64,000 nucleotides of DNA from Ignelater luminosus (taxonomy: Eukaryota > Arthropoda > Insecta > Coleoptera > Elateridae), in contig VTPC01090689.1 of the NCBI GenBank assembly GCA_011009095.1, positions 3,428 through 67,427 of the forward strand, written 5' to 3'. Each line of letters opens with the position of its first letter. The first letter of the stretch is position 1. Shown one piece after another: positions 21,801-33,720 of this stretch. Below the pieces are notes generated by a model, which saw only the letters and a program-made list of their open reading frames with translations, had not been told where the DNA came from and ran no database searches. The translations under genes and the position numbers were made by a program.

Positions 21801-24800
21801 CTGACAAGCCCAACAGGTCAGATTCACCATGTAAATCTGAAAAGCCCAGTAAGTTTTTAAACTGAGCTTTGGACCGGACTGTGTAATGACCCAACTAAAA
21901 AAACCCAGCCCATGTAAGCCTCTATTATCAGATAAGAAAACTTAGCTGTATTTTTATTATTGAAACCATTTTCACCTTACAATCAAGGGCATCATGTGCA
22001 AGTATAACATCTAGACGTGCAAGTTTCTTAATATACGTCTTGAACTGTTTTGATGCTTTAGCATTAACTTTGACTTTGCTCAAATCACTGCTTTTACATG
22101 TGCAGGGGGACAGAGAATCTAAAAGGGTTTAATACCTGCTTCTATCCTATTCATTGCTATAGCACCAAACAACTACACACTTGACATATCCCTCAGCTAA
22201 ATCTACTACCAGTTTGCCAGTACCAGAGCAATGGGTGACAGGATAACAGTTGACAGGTAGCAAGACTTTTCAAGGAAATAATCAAAGTAACATTTTATAC
22301 AACTGTGTCTAATGACAACTGTTATTGTTATTTCTATTCACTGGCCTCTATGTCATCAAATTCATCAACCTAATTCAATGTTGCTTTCAAAAAATAAAAG
22401 TCAACAGCAAAAAGATAACGTCAAATATGCAAAATTGCAGCCTTGAAATGGTTTCAGACTTGATATGTTCTCAACAGCAAGACTTTACATTGCAAATCAT
22501 ATTCTGGAACCTTTTCAAGTTTTCCAAGATATTTTTCTGAAAATTCCATATGGCCATTCTAGTCTGTTACTATTCAAATGCTGATATGCAAATGGGACTT
22601 GTTTTATTCACACGCGATGATCTATGTTGCTCAGAAATAATATCGGTAAGAGTTTCAGGTGAATGTCACAAGTCTCACAACAGTATACAAACTCGTCATA
22701 TCTAGAATCTCAAAGCAACATTTTTTGGTTTTGGCATTTTAGAACTCCAGTCGTGTTTTGTATTGGTGTCATGCACAATAAAAAGAAAATAAAACAAATT
22801 ACCTCAAATTATTTTGATTAGTAATTAGTTGTTGCTAAAAAAAAGGAACTCTTATTTTACCTGCTATGATTCTAACTTTTGGACTTGAAATTAGCTGCAA
22901 TATTCATAATACAGTATTTAAGGTAATTAATTCGAGTCTTCAAAGAAAAATAAATTCTGCCATGTCAAAATTAGAAATACCAATAGGGAAAAAATTTGTT
23001 ATCACTCAGTTTTGTTCAATAAAACAAATCGCTTGATATTGCTTTGTTTCAGTTGGTAGTGTACTGAAAGTGCATATTGCTGTTTTGTTATATCAAACGA
23101 TGTTAAATGTTGTCAAATCTCTATTAGCATTCACAACTGACATTAACAAATAATATGGTAATGTGAACATGACAAAAAAGCAAATGGGACATTATGAAAG
23201 AGACTTGTCATGAATTTATGCTTATGTGAGTCATTACATTAGCTACTATACTGATAAAACAACTTTAAGATTTGCACAGATATATTCTCTCTACGTTCAC
23301 GTTACCATTCTGTTTGCATCACTTCTAATTAACATTTGCCACCTAGTGGTACATGATTTTCATAAATCTTCCCAGTCAGATTTAAGCAATCAAAATTAAG
23401 CAAAAATCACTTCAAGAATTATCCCATTTTTATTGGCAATGTCAGTATTTTTGCTATTATTGGGAAATTCCAGACAAAATAATTAAATTCCCGGACTTTA
23501 AATTTGTATTTCCCTAATTCCATTATATTTCCATGACGTTTTCTTTATTAAATTTTTACCTAACTTTTCCAGGCAAGACCAAACCTTGCAGACATTTTGC
23601 ATAATACTTTAAATTCTTTGAAGTAATAAAACATTTTGGCAGTGGTGATCTACCTCTGTCAAAAATCATAGAATACTATAGATGAAATCTGAACAAACTC
23701 AAAAAATTAAATAAAATAAAAAGTAGCAGCCAAATTTATAGGTTAGATTACTTCAATATCTCGCAAATTTTTCTCTTGTCCCCTTAATTGTATAACATTT
23801 TTCTGCATCCAAGCATTCTCTATCTGGTATCAGTGGGATATTATTAATCAGTAGAAGCAAAAAATTCTATGAACAACCAGTATTGCTATAGAAGGTAGCA
23901 TTGAAGATTTTAATGAATGACAATAAAACTTTTGCTGGTATTAGATGGTTAGATGTTTTATCAGATTTGTAGAAATTTCTAAGCCACAAGTTGCAAAATT
24001 AATTTGAGATAATAATCAACAATACAAAGTTAGAGGCCAATTAAGAAGAAAATAGATTAAAAATAAAAACTACTTGTATTAATGCCATATCTTAATTAGT
24101 TTCTACTTATTACTATTAAATGCTTGTAAGTGTATGTATTAGGAAACACTTTAATCTTTATTATTAAAACAATCAACTTAAAAACATTTTAACTGTTATC
24201 ATTATTTTAATGGGAACACTCAAATAACCTCTTAAAAATTTTCAATTACAAATGAAGGGAATCTCTAAGGAACAAAAATCAAAAGTCTTATCAGGTTGAT
24301 ACACAACATTACACGACATAATAATAAATTAATTTACTCTGGTAATGATTCACGTAAACAATAAAAATTGTTTCTATGCAGTTATAACTTGGGCAATTTG
24401 AGATTATCTAAATCATCATCTTCCATTTATTTGTGGATATAAACACAATGACTTTCTACTTAATTGATAAAAGGTTTTGCACGTTACAATATCATGATTA
24501 TTATTGGTTTCGGTTTTGAACATCAAGAATTTAGAGCCTTAAAGTAAGTTTATTATCTATTATTCATTTTAGGCCATCAAGAGAAGTGGCCAATATAATC
24601 TAACATTTTAATAAAACGTTTTGCGTTTACAAAAGTTTATTCAAATTATGTGTATTATGGTTATTTCATTCAGTGTTCATGATTTTTGTTTTTTAAGTAA
24701 TGTAAATTCGAATAGCAAACTTTAACCCTTATCCGGGCAACGCAGATCCAGTGGACCAGCCTTTGTATTATAAAGTTTGTGCGGTACTTTTTGTTAGTAT

Positions 24801-26581
24801 TGCATACACGGGTAATTAAATAAGATAAATACAATTATTATTTAAGATGACTAGAAGTAAATGTCTTCCCTGGTTCGATATAATTCTGAAAAATCGTATA
24901 ACCTAATTTACCTAGAAAAACATCAGAAACTCAGCAACCATATTTTTTTATTGGGTATTCTTTATTTATTATTATTTAAAGAAGCGCGAGATTACCTTAC
25001 GAGTATGTAAGAAAATGTTCCTCAACACTCTTCGTGTTGGATAGTGATCCGTTGCTTATGGAAGAAAGGTGAAACAAATAAAACTAATTTGGAGCAAGAG
25101 AATTTACAGCAAGAAACAAAACTTAAAAAAGCCAGAATGAAACTGTTTAAGGAACGAAAAGAAGTAATATATTAGATTAATTAGACATGGAAAACCTCCT
25201 AAATCTGTGTATTTGTTTAAAACAAACAAAAAAACAAAAAATAAAATTAGAACTCAATAGAAGCCAGTATTATATCTAATAAGTTCATGTTTACAAGAAT
25301 TATTCGGAATGCACTATTTTCTTACTAAGTTTTTTGGCTCTCCTGTAAAATTTGCTTTAGTGGATTTACGAGGTTTTCTCATTAGGGTGACGATATTATG
25401 GTTAGCTAATTACCTGTTGGTAGATGTGATATGGAATTTTGGGCAGCTACCAGAGAATTTAACTTTCTTAACATTCCAATTGAATTTGGAAACGATTTAA
25501 GATTATTAAACTGCACGTCTAATTCTTCTAAATTGCTTAACTTTCCAATATTCTGTGGTAAAGTTTCAAGAAGATTATGATCTACTTTCAAAGTATGCAA
25601 AAGCAATAAATTTCCTATCGTACGTGGTAGTTCTTTTAAATCATTCATTGACAATAAAAGCAATGTTATATTTGTACAAAGTCCTATGTTATTTGTTACT
25701 TTTTCAAGTCTATTACATGATACATCAAAATGAGTTAGTTTGTGTAGGCTACCTACACAATCTGGAATATCAGAAATAAAATTATCGTTCAACCATAACT
25801 CTGTTAAATTCGTCATTGTTCCAATTACTTCCGGCTAAAACAAAAATAAAAATGAGACAGGGTTTAAAGATATACGATAATTTATAACTTACAAACTTTT
25901 TAAACATATTACTACTAATATCCAGTCTTCGTAAGTCTGAAAGTCTTTTTAAAGACTTTGGCAGTGAAGCAAGATGATTTTCTCGCAATTCTAAGATACG
26001 TAAATTATTTAATCTTCCAAAATTAGCTGGTAAGAATTCTAGATCACAATTATTGAGATACAGTTCTCTTAAACAAACTAATCTCGTTATAGATCCTGGC
26101 ACTTTGGTGAGACTATTTGAGCTTAAATGTAAGATTCTTAGCCTTTGGCATCGATGTATATTTGAGGGTATACTTTCATAAGCTAAACCTACAATAAGGG
26201 CAATTAGATATTAAAGCTAAAATTAAGATAAACTCACAGTTTCTATTTAGTAGTAAGTTTTCTAAATTACTAAGTTTCTCAATAAGAGGAGGGATAGTTT
26301 CAATTTCATTGTCACTTAGGCCCAAATAACGAAGTTCTTCACATTGGAATAAAGTACGTGGTAATTCAATAATCTAAAAATATTAGCATGGCATTAATAC
26401 TTTTTGTGATCATAATCCATTTTCTGACTACCTTATTACAATCCAAGTGCAAATATTGTAATGTACGTTCAAAATTAAAAACTATTGGTGGCACCTCTGT
26501 TAATGAACAACAACTAAAATCGAGAGTGGTAATATCTTCTACTTCAGTTTTTGGGCATGATAAGCATTTACACCAACTCAT
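18874..26581 (-). CDS. Lap1: Lap1/Erbin-type LRR and PDZ scaffold protein (LAP family), complete
   Basis: Eight exons join in phase: 26581-26432, 26373-26238, 26188-25893, 25834-25414, 21274-21075, 21017-20666, 20604-19109 and 19050-18874, giving 3228 nt or 1075 residues. All introns are GT-AG; six are 49-61 bp and intron 4 is about 4.1 kb. The start MSWCKCLSC matches the Cys-rich LAP N-terminus that is palmitoylated in Erbin. Residues about 20-400 form about 16 leucine-rich repeats of 23 residues (for example LEFLPANFGRLNNLRILELR). Residues 402-470 are the LAP-specific segment (VVLTCVFLPQ, RIPTPHPKAF). A PPPY motif lies at about 646-649. Residues about 727-946 are a four-copy helical repeat. 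The PDZ domain is at about 990-1072 and spans the last intron; its loop is VLGF instead of GLGF. LAP proteins are basolateral or junctional scaffolds in polarised cells (family knowledge). Drosophila Lap1 and vertebrate ERBIN/LRRC7 are the nearest relatives I recognise; Scribble is less similar. Confidence 0.88.
19316..19984 (-). other. Four-copy helical repeat region in the Lap1 linker
   Basis: Within exon 7 of Lap1, residues about 726-947 are predicted by eye to be mostly helical and repeat four times at 55-59-residue spacing. The first helix of each unit reads DLIQIEKVLFISS, KLQILKTAEYLLF, KLTLIDIATILLE and KLQLIKIIVYFLS. Each is followed about 20 residues on by a second helix: HKYLVDQFLQF, HKNYIMPILDNLQ, QEYYDLISQIVHI and KEYKYIFGKFMQL. 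The linkers of vertebrate LAP proteins are generally thought disordered, so this is unexpected. Confidence 0.65.
21373..21926. mobile_element. Insertion in Lap1 intron 4, flanked by 11-bp direct repeats
   Basis: The 11-mer ATCAGATAAGA occurs directly at both edges (21362-21372 and 21927-21937), like a target duplication. The inside is GC-richer than the intron and built from degenerate motifs: CAGTAYRAAAAT-like units six or so times at about 21590-21770, and CCTGAC / AGCCCAAC words. The ends are weakly inverted (AGAGTCCTCCACAGGCTG against AGAGGCTTACATGGGCTG). It has an 80-codon frame without resemblance. It could be a hAT-like MITE (part of the repeat would then be chance) or a retroposed element without a poly-A tail. 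Confidence 0.5.
21938..24721. other. Lap1 intron 4, no recognised feature
   Basis: AT-rich intron sequence. The stretch 21960-22300 has more complex composition than its surroundings and may be an old mobile-element remnant, but I could not identify it. Confidence 0.4.
24726..24968. mobile_element. Truncated piggyBac MITE in Lap1 intron 4
   Basis: It starts at a TTAA (24722-24725) with CCCTTATCCGGGCAACG and matches, inverted, the right half of the MITE at 1927-2867 (about 2597-2867), including TATTGCATACACGGGTAATT. It then diverges and has no second end. It belongs to the same family, so the family has moved more than once in this region. Confidence 0.75.
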
Positions 26582-28608
26582 TTCTATTCTGATTGCCGGA
26601 CAAATTACTTCAAATATTATTAGTTACAAGTAAAAAACCTTGCATTGGCAAATTTAGAATTAACGTAATTTTAAGTTTTTTTTGAGAGGTTAGATATTCG
26701 AAAGGCACTTAGAAACATTGTTTGGTATCTTTTATGTTAGAAGGAAATATTAAATTCGGTATAAAAATAGTAATTGATAACATGAATAAAAATATTATTT
26801 CACGAGGCTAACGAACTTTTAACACAAATATAAACAGTTTTGACTAATGCGAAGATAGTTTCAATCGTGATGTTCAAAGATAAGTGAAATGATCTTCTGA
26901 AGTTAGTCAGAAGCACATTAGATGCAATTCTGCATAAAGCTGAGTTTACACTATAACTTTTACTTTTTTTTAGTTTTTCGCAAATACACGTTTTAGAATT
27001 TTATCAATAATATGAAATCAGATAAACAAAATAAACAATAGTTTACGAATACCTAAAACAATGATAGAAGTACCATTTGGCCTTGAGGTTTGGAAATTAT
27101 TTCGCGAAGGCAAAAACGTAAGGGCAAGGGGAAACATTATTGTAACGCAAATTGTAAAGAAACAATATTTCGGGGGGGAGGAAAGTTAAACCTCTAAACC
27201 CCCCCTAAATACAGCCTTGCCTAAAGAAGAGCGATAAAATTTAAGATTTTTGATTTCGATTTTAATACCAAACGGTTCGGAACTGTTTTGATGATTGACA
27301 TGAATTGATAATTGATTAGTTTGTGTCATACATTGATTAATTTATAATAATGTATTTAAATTAAAACTAATTCCAATAATTTTATACTTTATCTATTATT
27401 CTTAACCTCTATCAGCAGTTCACCGAATATAAAACTACCAATGCGCTGCCACCATCCGCGAGCTCGGTTCGTTCGATCTAAAACCTCCGAAGATATGGAG
27501 CGTGCTTGGACAGATCTCTCCAATCGGCATAATTTTTATAGCAATAGACACAATAGGTGTGTGTTCATTTGTGAACTGTTTGTGCTTGTTTGTGTAGCGT
27601 AACATGCATTAAACAGTTCTAAACTGCACTTTTTGCTTGAACTTTGGAGTGCGATTGCGAATAGTTTGGTGCATTACAAATGAACAAACCTAAATGCCGT
27701 CATTTGCTACTTACCAAACGATTTGGAGAAATCTCATTTTCCAGATTGTATTACTGAACCTACTAATGCTTACCAGCCATAAACTTGCTTCAAACGAATA
27801 TTTCTCTCTAATATAGGTTATCAAGATATGTATATTTTTCATGATTTGGAGAAGAAAAAGGATTGCTCCTGATTTACAATTCTGCTCATCTTAAACCCAA
27901 TTAGAAACTGCAGTCGAATACTTGCGTTATTAATCATGATCAGTTGATTTTTAATAAACATCAGTGACACGAACCCTATCGTCCTACGATTCAGATTCCC
28001 GAACAAAAGCAGTTATACTCTCAGTAGTATAGCAAGCAACTATCAATTTTTTGTAATTAAATCATAGGTAGAGTAGGAAAAAAGTAATATTAAATGTCAA
28101 GAAATCTCTAGCAAATTGGACACCGACAGTTGCCCTGTTATACTGAACTCCTCACGTTTATTGTGCAGTATTACATTGACACTTTTTTGTTATAAAGTTT
28201 CTTTTTTGGGCATACCTAGGGACTTTATTATTTCAATTCTTATTTTGTCTTTAACCAATGTCAAAAGTCAAACATAACCGTCATTACAAATTTAAGTTAT
28301 TCCAGGTTATGTTTCTGTGACAAATGAAATGCCAGCACAATTTCCCAAATAATTCTATTGCTCACATTCATGGGAATCTTACAATACGGCATAATTCTTA
28401 ACAGTTTTTTCATTTTTAATGCAAATTGGGTACGGTCAAGCAATTATTAGGTTTGTATTTTCTTAGGTACTTCAATGCTTGGCGTTTTTAAATTTTATCT
28501 TTTAATTTTTCAATTCTAAAGTTTGTATCATACAACTGCAACCGATGGTATACCATCAAACACGGCCGTCTCAGACTGAAAATTGTGACTACAGAGTGTA
28601 AAAGTTAC
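26582..28608. other. Upstream region of Lap1, no gene recognised
   Basis: It should contain the Lap1 5' UTR and promoter, but no core promoter element is convincing. A GC-richer patch at 27440-27530 stands out from the AT-rich surroundings and could be a promoter-proximal or 5' UTR segment or a repeat. Near 27170-27215 runs of G and then C (GGGGGGGAGG ... CCCCCCC) form a possible hairpin. Confidence 0.35.
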
Positions 28609-28792
28609 TAGGGTTGTCAGACGTCCTTTTCCCCAGACAGGTCCTCTTTTTTAGGACATTCGGGATTTTGAACTCTAACAGAAAGTTTGAGGTTTCGAGG
28701 GGAACTTCCTCTGTTCAACTTGATGTCCTAGAATAGTCCTAGTTTTTATAAGAAGTGGTCCTAGTTACGTATAAAAAAATCTGGCAATCCTA
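28609..28792. mobile_element. Short MITE with TAGGGTTGTCAGA-type ends
   Basis: The left end TAGGGTTGTCAGA and the inverted right end TAGGATTGCCAGA enclose 184 bp that contain repeated GTCCT/AGGAC words and no ORF. Ends of this style occur in arthropod hAT-like elements. No clear target duplication is visible. Confidence 0.55.
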
Positions 28793-30059
28793 CATATACT
28801 CACTGTTTTGTCGCGGAACACCTTAAATATATTATCATAATTACAGAGAGCGTATAATCAGTTTTCATTTGTTACTAATAACACCTATATTGGACCTACA
28901 GTTTCTCTGCTATAAAGCGTGGAGAATTCACAATAAACGTAAAACTAAGTAATGAAATGATTTACTAAGAATCTTCATATTTAGTCAGGGCTACCGAAAA
29001 AATTCGGGCTGCGGTATTGTTTTTCAGTTTCCTTCCCCCCCCCCACCCCTCTATCAAAGAGAGATAGTATTGCAAAGAAATTCGCCTTAGTATACAAATG
29101 AAGCAAGAAAAAACTTCAGTCAGCTCTCAGGTCCTTCTTAGGCGGCCGGGTCCCGGTACTTTGTACCAGCTCTCTTGTGCACATTAAGAGAAAACGTCCG
29201 TGAAACAAAACCGCAATCCAAAGCTGTAAGTAAATGTTCATTCCCACCATTTTCAACGCCAATCTATGTTGCAGGCGTTACGAAGTATGAAACTTCTATA
29301 GTTTTTTTTCATGATAATTGCCTTATAGGACCTGAATCGAAAAGCAAGAAGTCAGAGGCGCATACAAGGTGTTCCAATGACCAAGAAAGTTATATGTTCT
29401 AAAACTGCTTTTGACTATATACATGGTGTTTTATAAAAACGTGACATACCTTCCTTTAGTCTTTTCTAATGAAACGTCCTATATATCTTGGTAATTTTTT
29501 ACTCCTGGTTCATTGCTGATTACAAGAATGTAGCTATAGAAGTTTAAACACAACTATTTCGGCGTGATTCGATTATTTGTTACAAAGTTTACCAAAACAT
29601 TTCCACTCGTTTCTAGAGTCTCAATTTTACAAAAGTAAACTTTGATCTTTGCTTTTTAATATTCATTATTGTGTGTTGTTGTGAGCTCTTGCTTGATACC
29701 CCTTGAACCAATTAATTTCTACTATACGGGGTGGATATTCAAACACCAATTGTTTTGAACTTGTTATATCCTCTTCAGCGCAACTCAGTCATTAAAAAAA
29801 CAAACATTATGTTACATATGTATGCACGTGATCAGGATAATTTTCACAAAATCTCTGAATAGCTTTTGGCGTCTGTTTTCGATGGGAACTCAACGAGAAA
29901 CCCAAATAGAGAATGTACTTTGTTATATGCTTCCGTACGACGAGAAAGCTCTCTGTATAACTTATCCTACACTGGTAGGTAAGTTTCAATCTTGAGATTT
30001 TCTCTTTTTCAAACAACAACCTCTTCTGCTTTCATCAGTGTATTGCACATCAAGTTTCT
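28793..30059. other. Region with C-tract, possible end of a hAT relic
   Basis: A CAGGGCTACC motif at 28986 resembles a hAT terminus, followed by a run of C at about 29033-29047. The patch 29100-29170 is GC-richer. These may be the distal part of the hAT relic at 30060-31300, but no reading frame connects them. Confidence 0.3.
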
Positions 30060-31300
30060 CATTTACCTTCCTCTCGTAATCATCAAACATTTTTCTTTGT
30101 AATATTAAAAACCAGTCAGTGATTGTAGGAGTTTGCTGACTTCGTTGATCAGGTCTGTAATTAAAGCCTGCCGTGATGGAATGTTTCTTTTTTGGCAGAT
30201 CATTTAGCCTCGTAAATTGTCTCTAGCTTCTGATTTACAACGTGACTGCAAAACCTTCTGAAAGTTGCTGTAGCTTTGAAATAAAGCTTTGGTGGCATTG
30301 GCCACCTTGTGTCTAGCGCAGAGCCTTGCTACCACTTGTTTGCTTTCGAGCATAACTGCCCAACGGTGTGCTGCTAAAGAGAAAAAGTTGTATATAGCTT
30401 GAACGAGCCCGAAGAATGAGATTCTTTCCAACGCTCCAATCAAATTGGTGCAATCTTGACAATATGCGCTCGAACACCCTGCCGCTGCATTATTGTAAAT
30501 TTGTCCTCTCGGGTTTTTGATATCAATGCTGCATTTATTTAAGAAGGTCAAAACAGTGGCGTTCCAACCTATCTAAACACTATAGTCAGCTGGTCAATGA
30601 GAGAACGGTCGGAGAAAAGTACTTATTTCTCATTATTTCAATTACTTTTTTGCAAATTATGGTAGATAAATAGGAGGGTTTTCATCAACTTTGATTACCA
30701 TGTTTGGCTAAATGAGAACTTAGAAAAGGGTCGCATTTCACGGGTAACTATAAATTCCCTAGTAATTGCCGTTATGTTGAAAACCAAGGAGTTTTGTATC
30801 GCTGCGAAAAGCTACTCTACATGATGAGAAGAATCTGACCACTGACTTTGCGGAGCTTTGATCCAGTTCTTTGTCGAACTAAATTTCCAAAGAGTTGCTG
30901 ATCAGTGTCTGTACTTTGCACTGTCCTTGTGCATTTGTATTTGCCGCGAGGCATTCTTCCAATCAGAAAATAGTTCGGTCTTTGTGTGTTTCACCACATA
31001 GAACGTATGGGAAACAATGCACATTTCCTGTGGACGGAGAGTACATGAGCCACTGTCTTTTGATTTGTTTACTACCTACATGTTTTCGAAATAACGGGAA
31101 AAATTGTTTACACGTTTTACTAGAACCATTTCTGGTTACAGTGATAATTCCAAAGAGCACTATCAGGGATGTAACTAAGGGTCTCGCAGACTTCACCATG
31201 CGGATGGATACTCGGCAAAAGGAGTCCATCCAACCATGACATCCAAAAAATTTACTGCTTGGTGGAGTATTTTTTTAACTCAACCTTAGCTATGCCACTG
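30060..31300 (-). pseudogene. hAT transposase relic of ZMYM1-like type (TTF zinc finger)
   Basis: On the minus strand, a TTF-type zinc-finger segment (RQWLMYSPSTGNVHCFP, about 31050-31000) is followed by the distal catalytic-side region (NPRGQIYNNAAAG, then CTNLIGALERISFF, then AIYNFFSLAAHRWAVML, 30550-30340). Both are in the order found in hAT-derived zinc finger MYM-type protein 1-like proteins. Stops and at least one frame change separate them. A CAGTGGCATAGCTA end at 31287-31300 (inverted) looks like a hAT terminus. It is inactive. Confidence 0.7.
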
Positions 31301-33019
31301 AGCACTATTGTTTAGAAACAACAAACACATCTTGAAGAAAGAAATTTAACACTTATGGAACTGTGAGAGTAGTCTTAAGTTCAAACTCATAAAATCATAC
31401 TAATCATGTACAATTTATAATGTTGTTGTCGTTGACATTGATGTAATAGCAAAAATTTAAAGGTTGAATTAAATCGCATATTTCAGTTATTATGAGATAA
31501 AAAGGTAAACACATTGTGTTATTTATTTATACAAATTATACCTTAATATGGTAGCGATTCCACATTACGTATGTTGTCAATCAAGGTCTGATATTCTTTT
31601 TAAGGATATGAATAGCCTTTTTATGGGTCTTGTTATTATGAAACCTTTAATTATTTTAATGTGTACAGAATTTAAAGTTGTAAAGACATTATTGTGTATT
31701 TTTTCATAACCGTAGTTTGTTATATCGATTTTTTACCACATATATTCATACTTTATATTATCGTGTTTATACATAATTATAAATAACAATAAAATTGATT
31801 AGATATAAATACCTACATTTGATGATGATCATGATGCAATTAGGTTATGTAATATCAAAAAGAGTTATTTAATGTTATTGTATTTGACACTCATATAATG
31901 CTCAAAGTTTATAGTCTGTCTTTGAAAATATCAATCATTACTTCAATCAACATTTAACGTTTTTACTCAAGATTACCTTTTCTTGTCTGTATTAATGTTC
32001 AAGTGAATTTATATGTTTTTCTTAATTTCTAGAAATTACTGAATTGTTGATTTACTTTTACATTTGGCACTTTTATTTATTGCAGAAAGCAAACGTATAA
32101 TCACATTATGTTGGTGTGCTCATATGGAACTACAAAATAAAAAGTTCTAAAATCCTCTTTTCAATAAACGTTTTGAAGAAGAAACTAGTAATTCCAGGGT
32201 GTAACATTTAAAGCTAATGCGATAACTTATAGGGTTTGTTACACAATTGGTTCCAGAGGGAGGCTCTTGCAGTGACGAATTGGAATGCACATCATATCAT
32301 GAATAGCCACCGTTGGACGTTGGTGTTTCCTTAACAAAGACATCAGACTTTTACTTGAAAGATAAAAATGCATGAATTTTGAAACTGATAAGGTTATGTC
32401 GTCTCTAATGGCGATAGTAGATAACAAAAGTCACTTTAAATATTTCGGCTTTCGGAAACTATTTATTAGAAAAATCGGGTTATCTTTTTATGTTGTGATT
32501 GTACTTTGTAACCAAAAAGATGACTATCTGAAAAACAAAAGCACCCTTACTAACAACACAATCTGCTTCCTGCGGACATTTGATTCAAGATAACGTACTA
32601 AGCTTTGTATATTCTTAAGGATTTATTGTTTAAAACATATTATTAAAATTATGGTGGATATTTTACAAAAGTTAATTAGGAAATTCAAATTTCAATTTGG
32701 GATTTCAGGGAATGATAGAGAACAATAAGTGGCCTAACCATCAGGGGCAAATAATTCCGGTAACTAGAGTATCATAGAATGTAAATGGTCTGAAAATCTC
32801 AAATTATAATTAATGATTATAACATAATTTATCAGAAAACTCTTTGGAAAAATTGTTATTACTTGGCAAATTCTTTCTTTCACTACTATTTTAATATATA
32901 CACTCAGGAACAAAAATAGTGCATATTTTTAAATCTGTGTGTTGATTTCGTTTTCTATAAATCAGATGCCATATCTAAACGAATTAACAGCCGTTAAAGT
33001 TGTTACTTTGGCTAATAAA
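31301..33019. other. Intergenic AT-rich stretch
   Basis: No feature recognised. A slightly GC-richer patch lies at 32250-32330 and has no identifiable coding content. Confidence 0.4.
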
Positions 33020-33720
33020 GGTCACAGGCAAAAAATGTTAGATGTACGGTCTCTTGGGTAGTAAAATGATTCAATGAGACTTAGGAATGCGGAAGTCGGC
33101 ATGGAGGAGGACGTAGAAGATGTAGTATACAACTCAAAGGGATGACCGCTATTTGCAAATTCAAGTTCCGCGACTAAACAATGAGGTATACTGAATACAA
33201 GGCGAGTCAGTGTAAGTTCAAAGACAGTAAAGGGGAGAATGAAAGCAAGTTGGTTTAAATTCAAAATATAAAACAGATCTGTTTGCTCAATAGATCAAAG
33301 TTCTGTTTACAAATGAAACAAAACTCAATAATGTAATCTTTTGCAAAGCGTTAGTACTGGCGGAGCTTTCATTAGGGTGAAAAGAGAAATGAATGGAAGA
33401 GTGGTACTCCGCAACATCATTGAAGAACATGCTTTACCATATATATGGCGGCTTTATTGGGTACGATGGTACCTTGAGGATGTCGAGATTGTATTGTTAG
33501 ATTCAACTATGAAGTCCCGATGTAAATCCTATAGAGCATCTATGGGACATTTTCAAACGTGAAATACAAACTCGAAATTCAACCTCTAACTTAGTTGTGG
33601 AAATAAAAATTATAGCGCAGAAGAATGAAATCAAATACCGCAAGAAACCATTAGAGATTTTTTTCGAAGTATTTGTACTGTACTGTGCAGCAGGATACTT
33701 AGGTATATCACTTGAGGAGC
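33020..33720 (+). pseudogene. Tc1-like transposase relic
   Basis: Pieces in order on the plus strand: a helix-turn-helix segment (TQRDDRYLQIQVPRL, about 33130-33175), the strand before the first catalytic residue (VLFTNET, where Asp is expected in place of Asn, about 33295), MNGRVVLRNIIEEHALPYI (33390-33446), and the second catalytic block SPDVNPIEHLWDIFKR (about 33510-33560). Stops and frameshifts lie between them, so the copy is dead. Confidence 0.75.

Noticed and set aside
25555..25779. 74-codon plus ORF
   Set aside because: Antisense to Lap1 LRR exon 4.
28986..31300. Single complete hAT element bounded by CAGGGCTACC and CAGTGGCATA ends
   Set aside because: The two ends are not convincingly inverted copies of each other and no shared 8-bp flank was found.
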